Shown piece after piece: positions 24,943-36,395 of a stretch of DNA of 64,000 nucleotides (position 1 is the stretch's first letter; each line of letters opens with the position of its first letter). The position numbers and the translations under genes were made by a program. A model generated the notes under the pieces. It searched no databases. It saw nothing but the letters and a program-made list of their open reading frames with translations, and was not told where the DNA came from. Origin of the DNA: Clitoria ternatea (Eukaryota; Streptophyta; Magnoliopsida; Fabales; Fabaceae); NCBI GenBank assembly GCA_037962975.1, contig CM075669.1:114654501-114718500 (forward strand), read 5' to 3'.

Positions 24943-27900
24943 CCATACCAGAATGCAGAAATTGTGCAGAAAATACATGATTTTGGGACTTCTAACCCCT
25001 TTAACTTTTTCATATCAACTCCAAATGCTGCCAAATTTTGACACCAACTAAATCTCACCATTTGTGACGCGTGGCCACCAGTTTCACTTAAAAATTCTTA
25101 AAAGTGAGGGACTTATGCACATAAATGTGTTTTACCCGTTTGAGGCACTTTTGTGCAACTCAAGGACCCATTCTCAATGGAATTGGCCCATTCCAATTCC
25201 TACAATACATAAACTACATATATGGGCTATTGGAACTATCACACGCCATCAAAATCACATAAAACTATATTTGGATCTATGAGTTCCTCAATTATACATT
25301 AATGTCAATACCTAATTTCACATTTTGAGCAATTTCTTTATCAATATAAACATTAGTGCCATCAAATGGGCCTTAGCCTCTCATTACCAATATTCATTCA
25401 TCAAAATCACATGGAATTCTAAATTCACATGGTATATACATATGTCAACCCTTCATGGGCTATTCATCAACAACATATTACTCCCATTAAAGGGACACTA
25501 AACATTCATTGTCAATTCATATATATACATTTAATTCTCAAGAATGCATCATTACCAAGCATGACATTCATCACCTCACCAATTATCTCATCATTCAACA
25601 TGATCATGACAAGGCAAACATGAGTATCATCATATACAATAATCATTAATTATATAACTCATGCAATTTGAATGTAAACTCCTCTTCTACCTCGAGGGAA
25701 GAACCGTGATTCCAATGCTCCAAGTACTCTGCCGCATTACCCAGAATACAGTCTACACAACATACATATGCATTCATACAATTAATAAGCCATCTCAAGG
25801 AATTCCTCACAATTCTAAACATTTGCTAGCTTATCATAAAGCTCAATATCAAGTCCTAGACTTGCTAAAACACCAATTCATACCATTGTGTTAGGCTTCG
25901 GGAATTCCATTCCCAAAACCAAGATTCTCTAGATCTTAAAGGGCCAACTATACCCAACAACAACAACATCTCTTTCATCCCCCATCTAAAATGCATTCCA
26001 CATTACCTCAATAATTTAAATGCCATTATTGTCACTTAGAGTTCATTATGAGCCATCTTAGCCCCTATCAATCATCATCCATCAATAAATTCAATAGCAC
26101 ATAGCATGGTCTAAGACCTCATTAACTACAATTCTATTTCATTAATCCATTATTTCTCATATTCTCATTGTTCAAGCTCCTCATAAAAAGATCACAACTT
26201 TAACACACTTAACAACCTAGAGTCATCATCACAATTCTCTTTATTTCACATATCCTTATCATTAATGATCAATGTCACACACTTAAAAATTTATTCCTAC
26301 ATACCAAATCACTCTAACACCAAAATCATCACTATGTTTTCAAGATTTGTGACAGGGCCCCAAATCCCAATCTTTAGGGTTTTCATCAAAACTCAACAAC
26401 CATTTCTAATAACCACCAATCTCCATCGTTAACAACATTCATATACAAAATATCATTGGTTTACACTCAAAATAATTTCTCACAACATCATCACTTATTT
26501 TCCCCCAATTCCTAGATTTAGGGTTCCATTAAAACCCAACCATCACCACAAATAATCATCATCATCCATCATCTTCCATCACTAATTTCATGTACCCACA
26601 TACACTCTCACAAAACCATACATTTATCATACACCACATTAGGGCTTTGCATTAAAATGACTTCTATTAACACACCCATATACATTGAACTCTCTCCCAA
26701 CAATCATTACCCAAAACCTAGGGCATAAACTCATTAGAAATAGTGAGAACCTTACCTCAAACCGAGAAAAGAAAGTGGGAGCCAAGAGAGAGAGAGGGAG
26801 CACGAAATTCCAAGGAAAGGGAGGAGAGCTTCAAACCACCATTGTTATCTCCTCCAAGCTTGAAGCAAACAAAAATGGAAGAAGGAGGAAGGGCATACCA
26901 CACTTGGGTTTTGGAGAATGGAAGAAGAAGAAGAAGAAAAAGAAGAGAGGGAGATGAAGAGAAATGGAATATAGAAGGAGAAGGAGAAGTAACATGAATG
27001 AGGAGGAGGGAAAAAGGAGTTTAGTGTTTTATTTCTAACCCCCTTCATTAAAATTTTACCGTTTTACAACATATAGGATCTCAGTTTGGGCTTAATACTT
27101 TATCCAAAAATTATTCCGAATATATATTCGGATTCCCTATAATATTCCTAACAACCCTGACCAACAGCATCTCAATCGGAGATACTTGGTCCGACACCCA
27201 TATTTTGACCAGGTATAATTTTAGCTCATTAAGTCTTAATAAATTATGAATAATTCTCATAAATCCCAATTTTATTATTTCCATATTTTTGGGACATAAA
27301 TTAACTCATATATAATTATTTATTATTTATTCCTCATATTTAATCATTTTTATAAAATTCGGGATGTTACACCCAACAACCACTAAGCTTCATTAATGTC
27401 CTTTCACCATTAATAACATCATTTTACCTCACCAACAACAGTTATTTAACACAACGAATGCCTTTCCACTCATAGTTTGTATTTCACCCAAATCTTAGGG
27501 TTAAGGTTTTCTTTAAAACCCAACAACATTTATTAAATCACTCTTCCAACATAAAAACTCAAAAATCCATAGTTCATACTCTTGAGAAATAGCAAGATCT
27601 TACCTCAAGAGAAGAAGTGGGAGAGTTTTCGAAGAGAGGAAAAATCCACACGAAAATGAAGAGGTGGAAAGAAGAGACTCCAAGCTCCTCCAAGCTCCTC
27701 TAAGCTCTTTCAAGGACGGAAATGGGAGAGGAGAAGAGAACACCACCCTTTTTACTTAGGGTTTTCGGAGAGAAGGAGAAGAAGCGAAGGAGAAGAGTAT
27801 AGAAGCAGTAAAAGCAAAGTACATGTTATGGAAGATAAAAAAGGCTGACGGGAATAAGAAGGGGAAAATGAGCCATTTGGCTTTATTTTTAATTCCCCAA

Positions 27901-28203
27901 TACATATTCATCGTTTTATGATAAACGGGATCATTGTTTAGGCTTAATACCATATCGAAAAATTATTCCAAATATACCATCGGATTCCCAATATTATTCT
28001 TAACAGCCCTGACCAATATCATCCCAATCGGAGATACTTGGTCTGACACCCATATTTCAACTGGCTCATTTTCAGCTTATCTGGTTCCAATAAATCATAA
28101 ACAATTCCCAATACTTTGGAACATTAAATAACTCAAATATAATTATTTAATATTTATCTCCTCAATTAATCCTTTATTTTAAAATTTAGGGTGTTACATT
28201 TGT

Positions 28204-29609
28204 AGCCCAGCGATGAGCACCTCGTACTCTGCCTGGTTGTTGCTAGCCTTAAATCAGAATTGCAATGATTCCTTAATAACTAGCCTGGTCAGGGACTCCA
28301 AAACAATGTCTGCCCCACTGCCTTTAGCGTTGGAGGAGCCGTCTACTGAGAGGGTCCATAAACCATGCTTCGTGTTGTACTCATCCTTGTCTTCCCTCAA
28401 TTCTACTAAAATGTCTGCAAGCACTTAGGCTTTTATAGGTCCTCGGGATTCATATCAAATGCCATATTCGGATAGCTCCACAGCCCAGGAAACCATGCGC
28501 CCTGCAAATTCGGGCTTCTGAAGAATTTTTCCTAGTGGTTAATCAGTTCGTACCACTATTTGATGGGCAAAGATGCCGGGCGGCTACGACAAGGCTCTAG
28601 GCAAACTTTTCCACCCGCTGGTATCGTGTCTCGGCCCCCTGTAGGGTTTTGCTGGTGAAGTAAACTAGCCTCTGGATCGGGCCATCCTCTTGGACCAAGA
28701 CCGAGCTCACCGCCTTAGCTCCTGTGGAAAGGTAAAGAATCAAATCTGACCCTGCCTCAGTCCGCGTCAAGATTGGGGGGATGCAAGATAAGCTTTGAGG
28801 TTTTGGAAAGCTTGTTCACACTCAGGGGTCCATTAAAATGCGTCTGTCTTCTTTAACACCTTGTAGAATGGCATGGACTTTTCGGCAAACTTCGAAAGGA
28901 ATTAGGAGAGGGCCGCAATCCGCTCGGTTAAGCGTTGAATCTCCTTAATGTTCTGGGAACTTTGCATCCCTAAGATGGCTTGGCATTGGTCGGGATTGGC
29001 CTCGATGCCTCTGTAAGTGAGTATGTACCCCAACAATTTTCCTCCTTGAACCCTAAAAGAGCACTTTTCAGGGTTTAATCGCATGTTATGCTTGCACAGC
29101 TCAGCAAACGTCTCTTCCAAGTCCTACACATGTGACTCGGCCTTCCTGGTTTTCACGACCATGTCATCCACATACACTTCCATGTTCCTCCCAATCTTCT
29201 TGGTGAATATCTTGTCCAACAGTCTTTGGTAAGTTGCCCCTACGTTTTTTAGGCCGAAGGGCATCACCCGGTAGCAATAGTTGGCCCCTCTGGTGATAAA
29301 GGCCATTTTCTCCTCATCCTTTGGGTCCATTCAGATCTGGTTGTAACCCGAGTAGCCGTCTATGAAGCTTAGCATCCTGTAACCTGAAGTACCATCCACC
29401 AGACTATCAATGCTAGGTAAAGGGTAGGGATCCTTGGGACATAGCTTATTTAGATCGGTGAAGTCAACACATATCCGCCATTTGCTGTTTGACTTCTTTA
29501 CCATGACCACGTTTGATAGCCAAGTCGGGTGCTTAACTTCCCGAATGAATTTTACAGATAGGAGCTTATCTGTTTCCTCTTTAATTATGTTCTTCCTATC
29601 GGGGCCCAT
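28204..29609 (-). pseudogene. Reverse transcriptase and N-terminal RNase H of Element A
   Basis: RT keeps FIREVKHPTWLSNVVMVKK, WRICVDFTDLNKLCPKDPYP, SFIDGYSGYNQI, MPFGLKNVGATYQRLLDK and the catalytic VYVDDMVVKT, ending HNMRLNPEKCSFRV...ILTYRGIEANP. RNase H follows with VDGSSNAKGSGADIVLES and NNQAEYEVLIAGLQ, where it is cut by Element B. Stops near 29331, 29121, 28899, 28830 and others, plus shifts around 28600-28800, inactivate it. KDPYPLPSID and YSGYNQI place it in the Tat lineage, like Element C. Confidence 0.85.
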
Positions 29610-29930
29610 CTTCCTGGGCCTTTAGGACACGGGTTTGGCATCCTGCTTAGGATTGAGCGAATGGCAGATTGTATTGGGGTCGATGCCTGGCATATCAGCG
29701 GGGTTCCAAGTGAACAGATCAACATTTTCCTTCAACAATTTGATGAGGGCTTCCTCCAAGTGTGGATCAAGAATTACACTGACTTATGTGAATTGGCCAG
29801 GGGAAGGTCCGACTTGGACAAGCTTGAGTGATTCTACAGGTTGGGGCCTCTCATATTCCCGATCGTTGTGAGGATCAAAACCAGTCTCCACATCTTCCTT
29901 GATTATGAAGGTTGACTTGGGACGAAGCTC

Positions 29931-30330
29931 TCATGGTAACACGCCTACGCCACCTCCGAGTCGGCTCTGACGACTCCCACCCTTCCATCCCCGAGGGGGG
30001 AATTTCATAGTTAGGTGCATGGTTGAGACGACGACACCTAGGGCATTGAGCAAAGGTCGGCCCAATACAGCATTGTAGGAGCTGGGAAAGTCTACAACCA
30101 GGAACTTGACCCATATGGCACGACTATCCTTTCTACTCCCAAAATTGGTCCTCAAGTCAATACACCCTAAAACCTGCACAGAATCACCTGAAAAACTGAG
30201 AAGTGCACCATCATACCTTTGGAATTGTTGAAGGGGGAGGCCCATTTTCTGGTACGTCTTCCAGTGAAGTATATCCGCCAAACTTCACTGATCTATGAGC
30301 ACTCGTTCTATCACAAAATCTTTGACCTCC
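29931..30330 (-). pseudogene. Protease region of Element A with broken active site
   Basis: The minus strand reads ERVLIDQ(TGA)SLADILHW (about 30260-30310). Element C has RILIDQGSSCDVIF here, so the glycine of the active-site triad has become a stop. Downstream, SSYNAVLGRPLLNALGVVVS is the conserved second half of retroviral-type proteases in Tat elements. Confidence 0.75.
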
Positions 30331-30499
30331 ATGGTAACTACCATGGGTTCGTCTCGGTTGGGTCCGCCCCTGGGGAAATCTAACCTGTCGAATGTGATAG
30401 CGGTGGAATCGGGGTATTCTTGTAACAAATTTACCTGACCCAACTGTTGTGATCAGCGTGCATGGGTTCTTGGGAATCCACCTGAAATTGTGTGTATGA

Positions 30500-31747
30500 A
30501 TCGCCGCGCACCTCCCTTCTCTTCTAGGGACCTGGGAGATCGGGAGCGAAAGGCTCGTGAGTAGTTCTGGGTCTGTAATTCCACTTGATCAGGATGGTCC
30601 CTTTCTTTTCTCTAAAAACCTTCACGGGGATTATCATCCCTTCAAGCAACAAATCTGGTTGTGGAGGGATCGACAGGTTTCGGTAGCATGGCTGAAGGTC
30701 CTATGGAATTCACAGAACTTGGACGTATCTGACCCCTTGGGGCCTTCTCCTGGGGGTGGGAGAGCAAGGAGCCCCATGTTGTATACCTCGTGCAAAATTC
30801 AGTCACGGCAGTCCTTTAGTGGTGTTAAGTTTGTGTAGTGGGGGGTAGTGTAAGCCTCAGCATCTCGGTTTCTTCTGGGGCTTTTCTTTTTCAGCTCAGG
30901 GTGAGGATTTCTCTGGTCCACAGGGTTGGTCCGATCGGTAACCTTGGTTTGATCGGCTTTACGCTCATCAACGACAATGTACCTTGACGCCCTCGTGCGA
31001 AAGTCATCAATGTCCAGTGGTGGCTTCTTTTCCAGGGAGTTAGCAAATTTCCCAGGGCACAAACCTGTTTGAATATCATTTAAAGCCACTTCTGAGCTGA
31101 GGTCTCAGATCTGGATGGCTTGTTCATAAAAATGCACCATATATTGCTTTAGGACTCCCCTGGAAGCTCGCGCGGATTAACTAGGCTGTGCATGTCTACT
31201 GCACGGCCCTGCTGGTTGAAAACTGGCTGAGGAACTTCTTGCTCAAGTCAGAAAAGCTGGAGACGCTCTTCGGAGGGAGGTGGGAGAACCAGTGTAGTGC
31301 CGACTTAGTCAAAGTGGTGGGGAAGGTTCGACAAAAAAAGGAATTAGACGCCCTTTTTACCAACATAGTATTGGTATAGATGGTGAAGTGGTCTTTAGGA
31401 TCACCTCTTCCATCGTATTTTTCGATCAGCGGGGGCTTGTAATTGAAGGGGGTAGGTGCTTCCATGATCGGGTCGGTCCAAGGATGGGCAACAAAAGGTA
31501 ACTCTAGGTTATACTTGGCAGTCTCCGTCAGGTATGAGGCTTAACCGGTGGTCTTTTGGTGAGTGGATCGATCAGCGTCGCGTTCCCCTCTCCTTTGCCC
31601 TCGGAGTTCCGCATTCTCCTGCTATAGGTTGGCAACTATTCTTTGTAAGGTGTCGTCCATGTTGGTGAGGTGTTGTATCCGATCGTGATCAGATGGCGCT
31701 TGATGTCTATTGTCTTCCTCTCGCTGCGTGTTACGAGTGTTCAACAT
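30500..31747 (-). pseudogene. Gag of Element A
   Basis: The first ATG at 31747 opens MLNTRNTQREEDNRHQAP. The Retrotrans_gag core is seen in YDGRGDPKDHFTIYTNTM and ALHWFSHLPPKSVSSFSDL (31196-31465). The second half is in another frame (31089-30799: ALNDIQTGLCPGKFANSLEK, FRTRASRYI). A CEFHRTFSHATETC knuckle-like motif lies near 30700. Stops (near 31709 and 31180) and frameshifts break the frame. Confidence 0.75.
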
Positions 31748-31826
31748 GGTCAAGGCTCGTTTGGAATCAAGACTAGGATTAGGGTTAGGGTTTAGGTGAT
31801 GGTGGTGTAGGATCCATTTTACCGGG

Positions 31827-31843
31827 CCCTACAGTGGGCGCCA
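31827..31843 (-). other. Primer-binding site of Element A
   Basis: TGGCGCCCACTGTAGGG on the minus strand starts four bases from the LTR end at 31847. The TTTGGCGCCCAC form is common in Tat/Ogre-type elements. I do not assign the tRNA. Confidence 0.6.
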
Positions 31844-31846
31844 AAA

Positions 31847-32086
31847 TGTTTACACGCAGAGCTTAGAGCACAAAACCCTAGGAAAATCCTCCTAGGAATT
31901 AGGTATGGTAATCTCTATAATGTGTCACTTAGTTACAACATACGTACGAGAGGTACTTTTATACCTAGTTTACAAAGTGGGCCTCAGCCCATTAGGCTAT
32001 GATCTAAATCAACCTACTACTAAATGACGTGAGGAAGTTTTAGCGGGATTTGCGGGGACCACCCCTAAACTCGGGGGGGGGGGACA
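31847..32086 (-). repeat. 5' LTR of Element A (about 240 bp, possibly partial)
   Basis: On the minus strand it runs from TGTCCCCCCCCC to GTGTAAACA. A TATA box in AGGTATAAAAGTACC (about 31950-31965) is placed as expected for a U3/R border, and the PBS abuts. AT-rich unrelated DNA starts at 32087. The U3 is very short, so the outer end may be truncated. No partner LTR is found on the left. Confidence 0.6.
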
Positions 32087-32225
32087 ATTATTATTATTAA
32101 TTAATAAAGAATATAATTAATTTTTTTAACTTAATCAACCTATTTTATAAGTTACATTATAAAAATTAGATAAGAGAGAGAAAATAGATATAAAGAAGAG
32201 TGTGAAGTCTTAAGCTAGCTAAAAC

Positions 32226-32923
32226 TTTTAGTGAGCAAGTACTGGATTGGATTGGATTTCACACAAAAAACAATCCGATCCGATCAAATTTCATTGGATT
32301 GGATTGGATTGGATTTGTGTAAATTTTTTTTGAAATCCAATCCGATCCGATCCGATCTAAATTGGTTTGGATTGGATTGGATAATTGGATATCCGATTAA
32401 AGAAAATTTATTATATTTTTTATGAAACCACAATATAAAAAAACTTCTAACATCTTAAAGTCCATGTCAAACATCACAATATAGTACTTACTAGTGTTTA
32501 ATAACACACATAATCAATAAAAATATAAATCAAATCCATTTTAACAATGCATTTAAATTTAAAATAAAATGAGAACAGTAGCTATGCCATATTTTTTTTA
32601 TTAACGTGGGTGTGGATTGAGTATTTCTATTTTTTAACCTTGGATTGGGTATTCCCTTATTTGCTCTAAAGGGAAAAACATGAGTATGTGAGAAAAAATA
32701 TTAATATTAATATATATATAATAAATAATATAAAAATAGGTTGGGTACTCATCGAGTACTCGGATTTTTAAATGTCAAATCCGATATCCGATCCGATTAT
32801 AATTGGATCTTGGTTGGATTGGATTGGATTTGATCCGATGACCAAAAAAATCCGATCCAATTTAATTGGATTGGATTGGATAATCGGATTAAACGGGTAA
32901 ATCCGACCCGCTGCTCAGCCCTA
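32226..32923. mobile_element. hAT-like MITE rich in GGATTG/CAATCC
   Basis: The right end read backwards is TAGGGCTGAGCAGCGGGTCGG and the left end is TTTTAGTGAGCAAGTACTGG, imperfect inverted repeats sharing TGAGCA. Flanking 8-mers GCTAAAAC (32218-32225) and GCTAAAAG (32924-32931) look like an 8-bp target duplication, as for hAT elements. The arms are filled with GGATTGGATT and its complement CCGATCCGATC. No transposase is present, so it would move only with help. Confidence 0.6.
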
Positions 32924-32931
32924 GCTAAAAG

Positions 32932-33270
32932 TATAGTTAAGGTCAAATAAAAATAGAAATAAAAAGACGGAGAATGTATATACTCCTCAATGAAGATAGA
33001 ATTAGAGCCAATAATATAAATGATATTTTCCTCTTATTTAAGATATCATTGGGTGGCAATAAAATCTTAAAAAAAATCTATTTGATGTGTATATGTTTAT
33101 TGATTTCTTGTTACATGAAATTTAGGATATGCCCTCTTATTGAATTACCCAGTTAATGATGATTTCGGCAGCATCAATAAGCGAGCGGATGTATGAATAG
33201 CACAACTGTACTGAGCGCTTTCAATTATATTATGTGTGCTTGTGAATTAGATGTGTATATACACTTGGAA

Positions 33271-33355
<85 letters not shown>

Positions 33356-35427
33356 CGCGCGCGCGCGTAGCAGATACGCGCCTATGATTTCCAATTATAT
33401 CACTATATTCTTGTCAACTATTTAAATTTATATATCCACGTTTGTGAGTTATATATAGAAGTATATTTAGGGATGATAAAATATCATCATCCATTTTAAT
33501 AAAAATAAAACAAACTCAGTTAAAAAGAGTCTAAAAATAAAATTTGACTTGCTTAATAACGAATTGACGGGTTCTCAAGCTAACTCGTCAAGATAAGAAA
33601 GCATATTGTTTCAAGTAAAGATAGGAGATTAATGAGTTGATCCATCAATTATTTTTAAGAAAATATACGTGAAATTAATATAAAAATTATAAAAGTATTT
33701 TCTTAAAATAATAAAAAAAATTATTAAAAAAAGAGAATACAAACAGTAAAAAACTTGTTTTTTTAGTTTTAAAAATACAATTTAAATTTAAATAAAATAA
33801 AATATAAATTGTTTTATTAATAATATTTATATTATTTTAATCTTTAAATGGAATGTGTCGAACTGATTGATTGAGTTTTCTTTTCTTGTCTGTGCCGTAA
33901 TTTACGATAATTTTTTTTCTCCGCAAATATGTATTATAAAACTCCTATAAAATAAAATAAGTAGAAGAATATGTATAAGAGATTTTGTTTGAAGAAGAAA
34001 TTTCATGACATCTATATTTCGGAAGGATTATTAGTGGTTTTAAAAAAACACATCTTGACTATTATAAAAAAAAACATATCTGGACGAAAAGTATAATGTA
34101 AAAAATGTAAAACATATGGCGGTGTTTTATGTTGGTGGGTAGTGGGGGGCCACAAGTTAATTGGGTGTAGGAATCATGAGAAATAGGGAATATAGAAGTT
34201 CTCAGCGATAGTTAAATGCATGTGTCATGAGCTTCTTGCAGTTTTGTAAGTTGTAAAATGACAGTTTGAGCCACTAGAAGAGTTCAATGAAAACAAAAGA
34301 AGAGTTTCTATATCCAAGTATCACGTTAATCACGCAGACTCGATCGTGTCATGGTTTTCATTTCTCAAGCAATTTCCCTTGCTCTGACTTGTGACTTTAA
34401 ACCACGTAGAAACAGACTATTATACATATGAGTATTTATAATAGCTTCCACACAGTCATATTGGGATGTGTTAGCAAAATGGTTATTCTTTCTAACTTTT
34501 TTATTATTAAGTAGATTTTATATAAAATATTAAAATTTATAGAAAATTGAATCTAGATAAATTTTTCGGCTCAAACTAATAACTAGAAACGGGTGCACTT
34601 ATAATCACATTGTATTTTCCATATGCTACGCACATGAGAAAATAATTAAACAATAATCATAATGTAATGAATGTAAATAATTTAAAATTTGCTTCCAAAA
34701 AAATATTTTGAAAATAAGTTAATAAAAAGTAAATTTGGATGCGCAAAATATTTATCTTTCATAAAGTTGAATTTAAAATTTTTTATGGTTAAAATATAAA
34801 ATATATGGTTTATTGATGGTGTATAATAGTGATGTCAGAAAGAAGAGAGAGATATTTTAATATACATAACAAGATATTTGAAGTCTATATAATGTAGTAA
34901 GTAATTAAAAAGGATGAATAATAGTTAATAATGAATTTCAATTTTTTTATTTTTGAATTAAAATATTAATATATAGATATGAAATGAGAAAACAGAATTA
35001 CACTAAAAAAAATTATTTATTTGTTGGAAAACTCATTAAACCAATATAGCATGATATTGATACTAAAAAATAATGTTAAGTAATCGAAAAATCATTCATA
35101 GATTTCATAATATAAATCATATTTAAGATTTAACGATCAAACTAAAGATAACGTGTTTCTCTTACTAGTTGGTAATATACATTACTAATTAGTCTCAAGC
35201 TTATGAAATAAAAGTCAAAGTAAGTTAAATGACCTAAGAAATATCTTATAAATTGATCATGATAGTTTAATAAATAATTTAATTCAATTAAATTATTTAT
35301 ACTTAATTGATTGTGTTTGATTGTTATTCCAAAAAGTATACAATCTTTGAGCTAAAAGAAAAGGAAAAATAATTCATAAATTATATGGTGTAAATTATTT
35401 ATTCACCCTTATACAAATAAACCTTAG
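32932..35427. other. AT-rich intergenic stretch without recognisable genes
   Basis: Apart from the microsatellite at 33274-33367, I see only AT-rich sequence with short accidental frames on both strands. There are no LTR ends, no RNA gene and no recognisable protein motif. It is the least repeat-like part of the window and may be old intergenic DNA. Confidence 0.4.
33274..33367. repeat. Compound microsatellite (AT)n(GT)n(GC)n
   Basis: About 34 TA units (33274-33342) pass directly into TG units and then CG units (to 33367), all alternating pyrimidine-purine. Such runs are length-variable and can adopt cruciform or Z-DNA forms. Confidence 0.97.
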
Positions 35428-36395
35428 TGTTATTCAAGTGGTCTCAATACTCAAGAGGGGGGGGGGGTGAATTGAGTTTTAAACCTTTTCGTTGAAATAC
35501 TTTTGAACTAAGTTCCTTTCTCATAAATTAATAGTTATGTAAGACAAAGTAAGTTTAGTGCAAGAAACAATGCAAAACAAGGAATAAATGTTGCTGAAGC
35601 AATTTGTCAAACACTTGGTGTGCAGCACTTTAAAGCTATTAGTTCAAGCAAGTTTAAAAGGGGAAATCATAATCAATAACAATAACCCAGCCAGATGCAA
35701 TGAATGAATGTAAAAAAGTAAGGGAGAAGAGCTTGCAAACCGATTTAACGAGTTCCACCACCCCGGTGTACGTCTCGCCTTCAAGCAACTCACTTGAAGG
35801 ATTTCCACTATTGAAGTTTAGAGATACAAGTGACAGGGCCCGCAAGCGCACGGGTTATGTCGCGTAATATAAAAGATTATCGTTCTCCACAGGAACTGTT
35901 TTCAAAGTACCAGCATATTGAAATTTAATTATCCACACAATTGATTTTTAATGTTTTTGTAAAATAAAACACAAATTAAAAATAAATTTAGAAACAAAAT
36001 TTACTTGACACTTAAAAAATTAGAGTTGAGGGTATCTTGGGATTTTGGGAGATCAAGACTTTATTTTATGTTAATGAATTTTAACTTTTCATAAATGAGA
36101 ATCAAATTAAGTTTTCAAAGGCGGATTTTCCTTAAGCTAATTAATATGTTCCTCTCGGAATCCTATTAATGTACCTAACCTATGGAAAGTGCTGCTTAAT
36201 CCTTAGAAAAGGCCCATTATCGTTTTGTGAAAATCCCTTATTTATTCCCCAAAAGATTTTGATTACTTTCACGGTTTTACCGAGGTCACAAAAAGTATTT
36301 CAAAACCTTAGGCTTAGTTTAAAAACTTTCCAGTAACAATAAATCTCTCGATTCTATTAATTACTTAAACTTACTGAAATACCCGCGAGTATACA

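Larger units (their letters stand above)
22271..27371 (-). repeat. Solo LTR (5101 bp) of a Tekay-like chromovirus
   Basis: It starts TGTAACACCCTCGG and ends CGGGATGTTACA, flanked by CCCAA (22266-22270 and 27372-27376). There is no internal region: no PBS, polypurine tract or coding sequence. Its right end is clearly related to the ends of the Element B LTR (shared AATTATTCCGAATATA, CAATCGGAGATACTTGGTC and GACACCCATATTT), in the same orientation. It is therefore an LTR left by recombination between the LTRs of a related but longer family. Small frames inside (such as 22654-22917) show no protein similarity that I can see. Confidence 0.85.
11964..28198 (-). mobile_element. Element B: Tekay/Del-type chromovirus (Ty3/gypsy), structurally complete
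   Basis: The LTRs start TGTAACA and end GTGTTACA (11964-15117 and 19971-28198, the latter interrupted). The 5-bp duplication TTTGT is at 11959-11963 and 28199-28203. On the minus strand the order is PBS (tRNA-iMet), gag with a Cys/His knuckle, protease (DSG), RT, RNase H, integrase with a chromodomain-like end, and a polypurine tract AGGTGGGGTGGAT touching the 3' LTR. That order plus the chromodomain identifies a chromovirus. All genes carry stops. The two LTRs differ at roughly 15 sites in their first 200 bp, so this is an old insertion. Confidence 0.9.
19971..28198 (-). repeat. 5' LTR of Element B, interrupted by a solo LTR
   Basis: It starts TGTAACAACCTAATTTCC and ends TTTAGGGTGTTACA. Removing the insertion at 22271-27371 and one copy of its CCCAA duplication leaves about 3122 bp, homologous to 11964-15117. 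The uninterrupted target (GGTTCCCAACAACCACTAAG) is visible in the other LTR near 14264. Confidence 0.9.
4690..32086 (-). mobile_element. Element A: decayed Tat-lineage Ty3/gypsy retrotransposon
   Basis: On the minus strand from the right: short LTR (31847-32086), primer-binding site, gag, protease, RT, RNase H, integrase. A plus-strand antisense gene, a second partial copy of it, and a tandem array lie to the left. This order, with an extra antisense gene between integrase and 3' LTR, is known for Tat-lineage elements such as maize Grande. The element is cut by Element B inside RNase H (11964-28198). No left LTR matching 31847-32086 could be found, so the left limit is approximate and the 3' end is probably deleted. 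Numerous stops and frameshifts indicate an old insertion. Confidence 0.7.

Noticed and set aside
22654..26997. Scattered frames of 60-90 codons in the solo LTR
   Set aside because: AT-rich or GAA-rich low-complexity sequence; no motif and no counterpart in the related Element B LTR.
31780..31797. Telomere-like TTAGGGTTAGGGTTTAG
   Set aside because: Only three degenerate units in the leader of Element A, too short for an interstitial telomere.
33193..33387. ORF with poly-(IY) stretch
   Set aside because: Translation of the (TA)n microsatellite.
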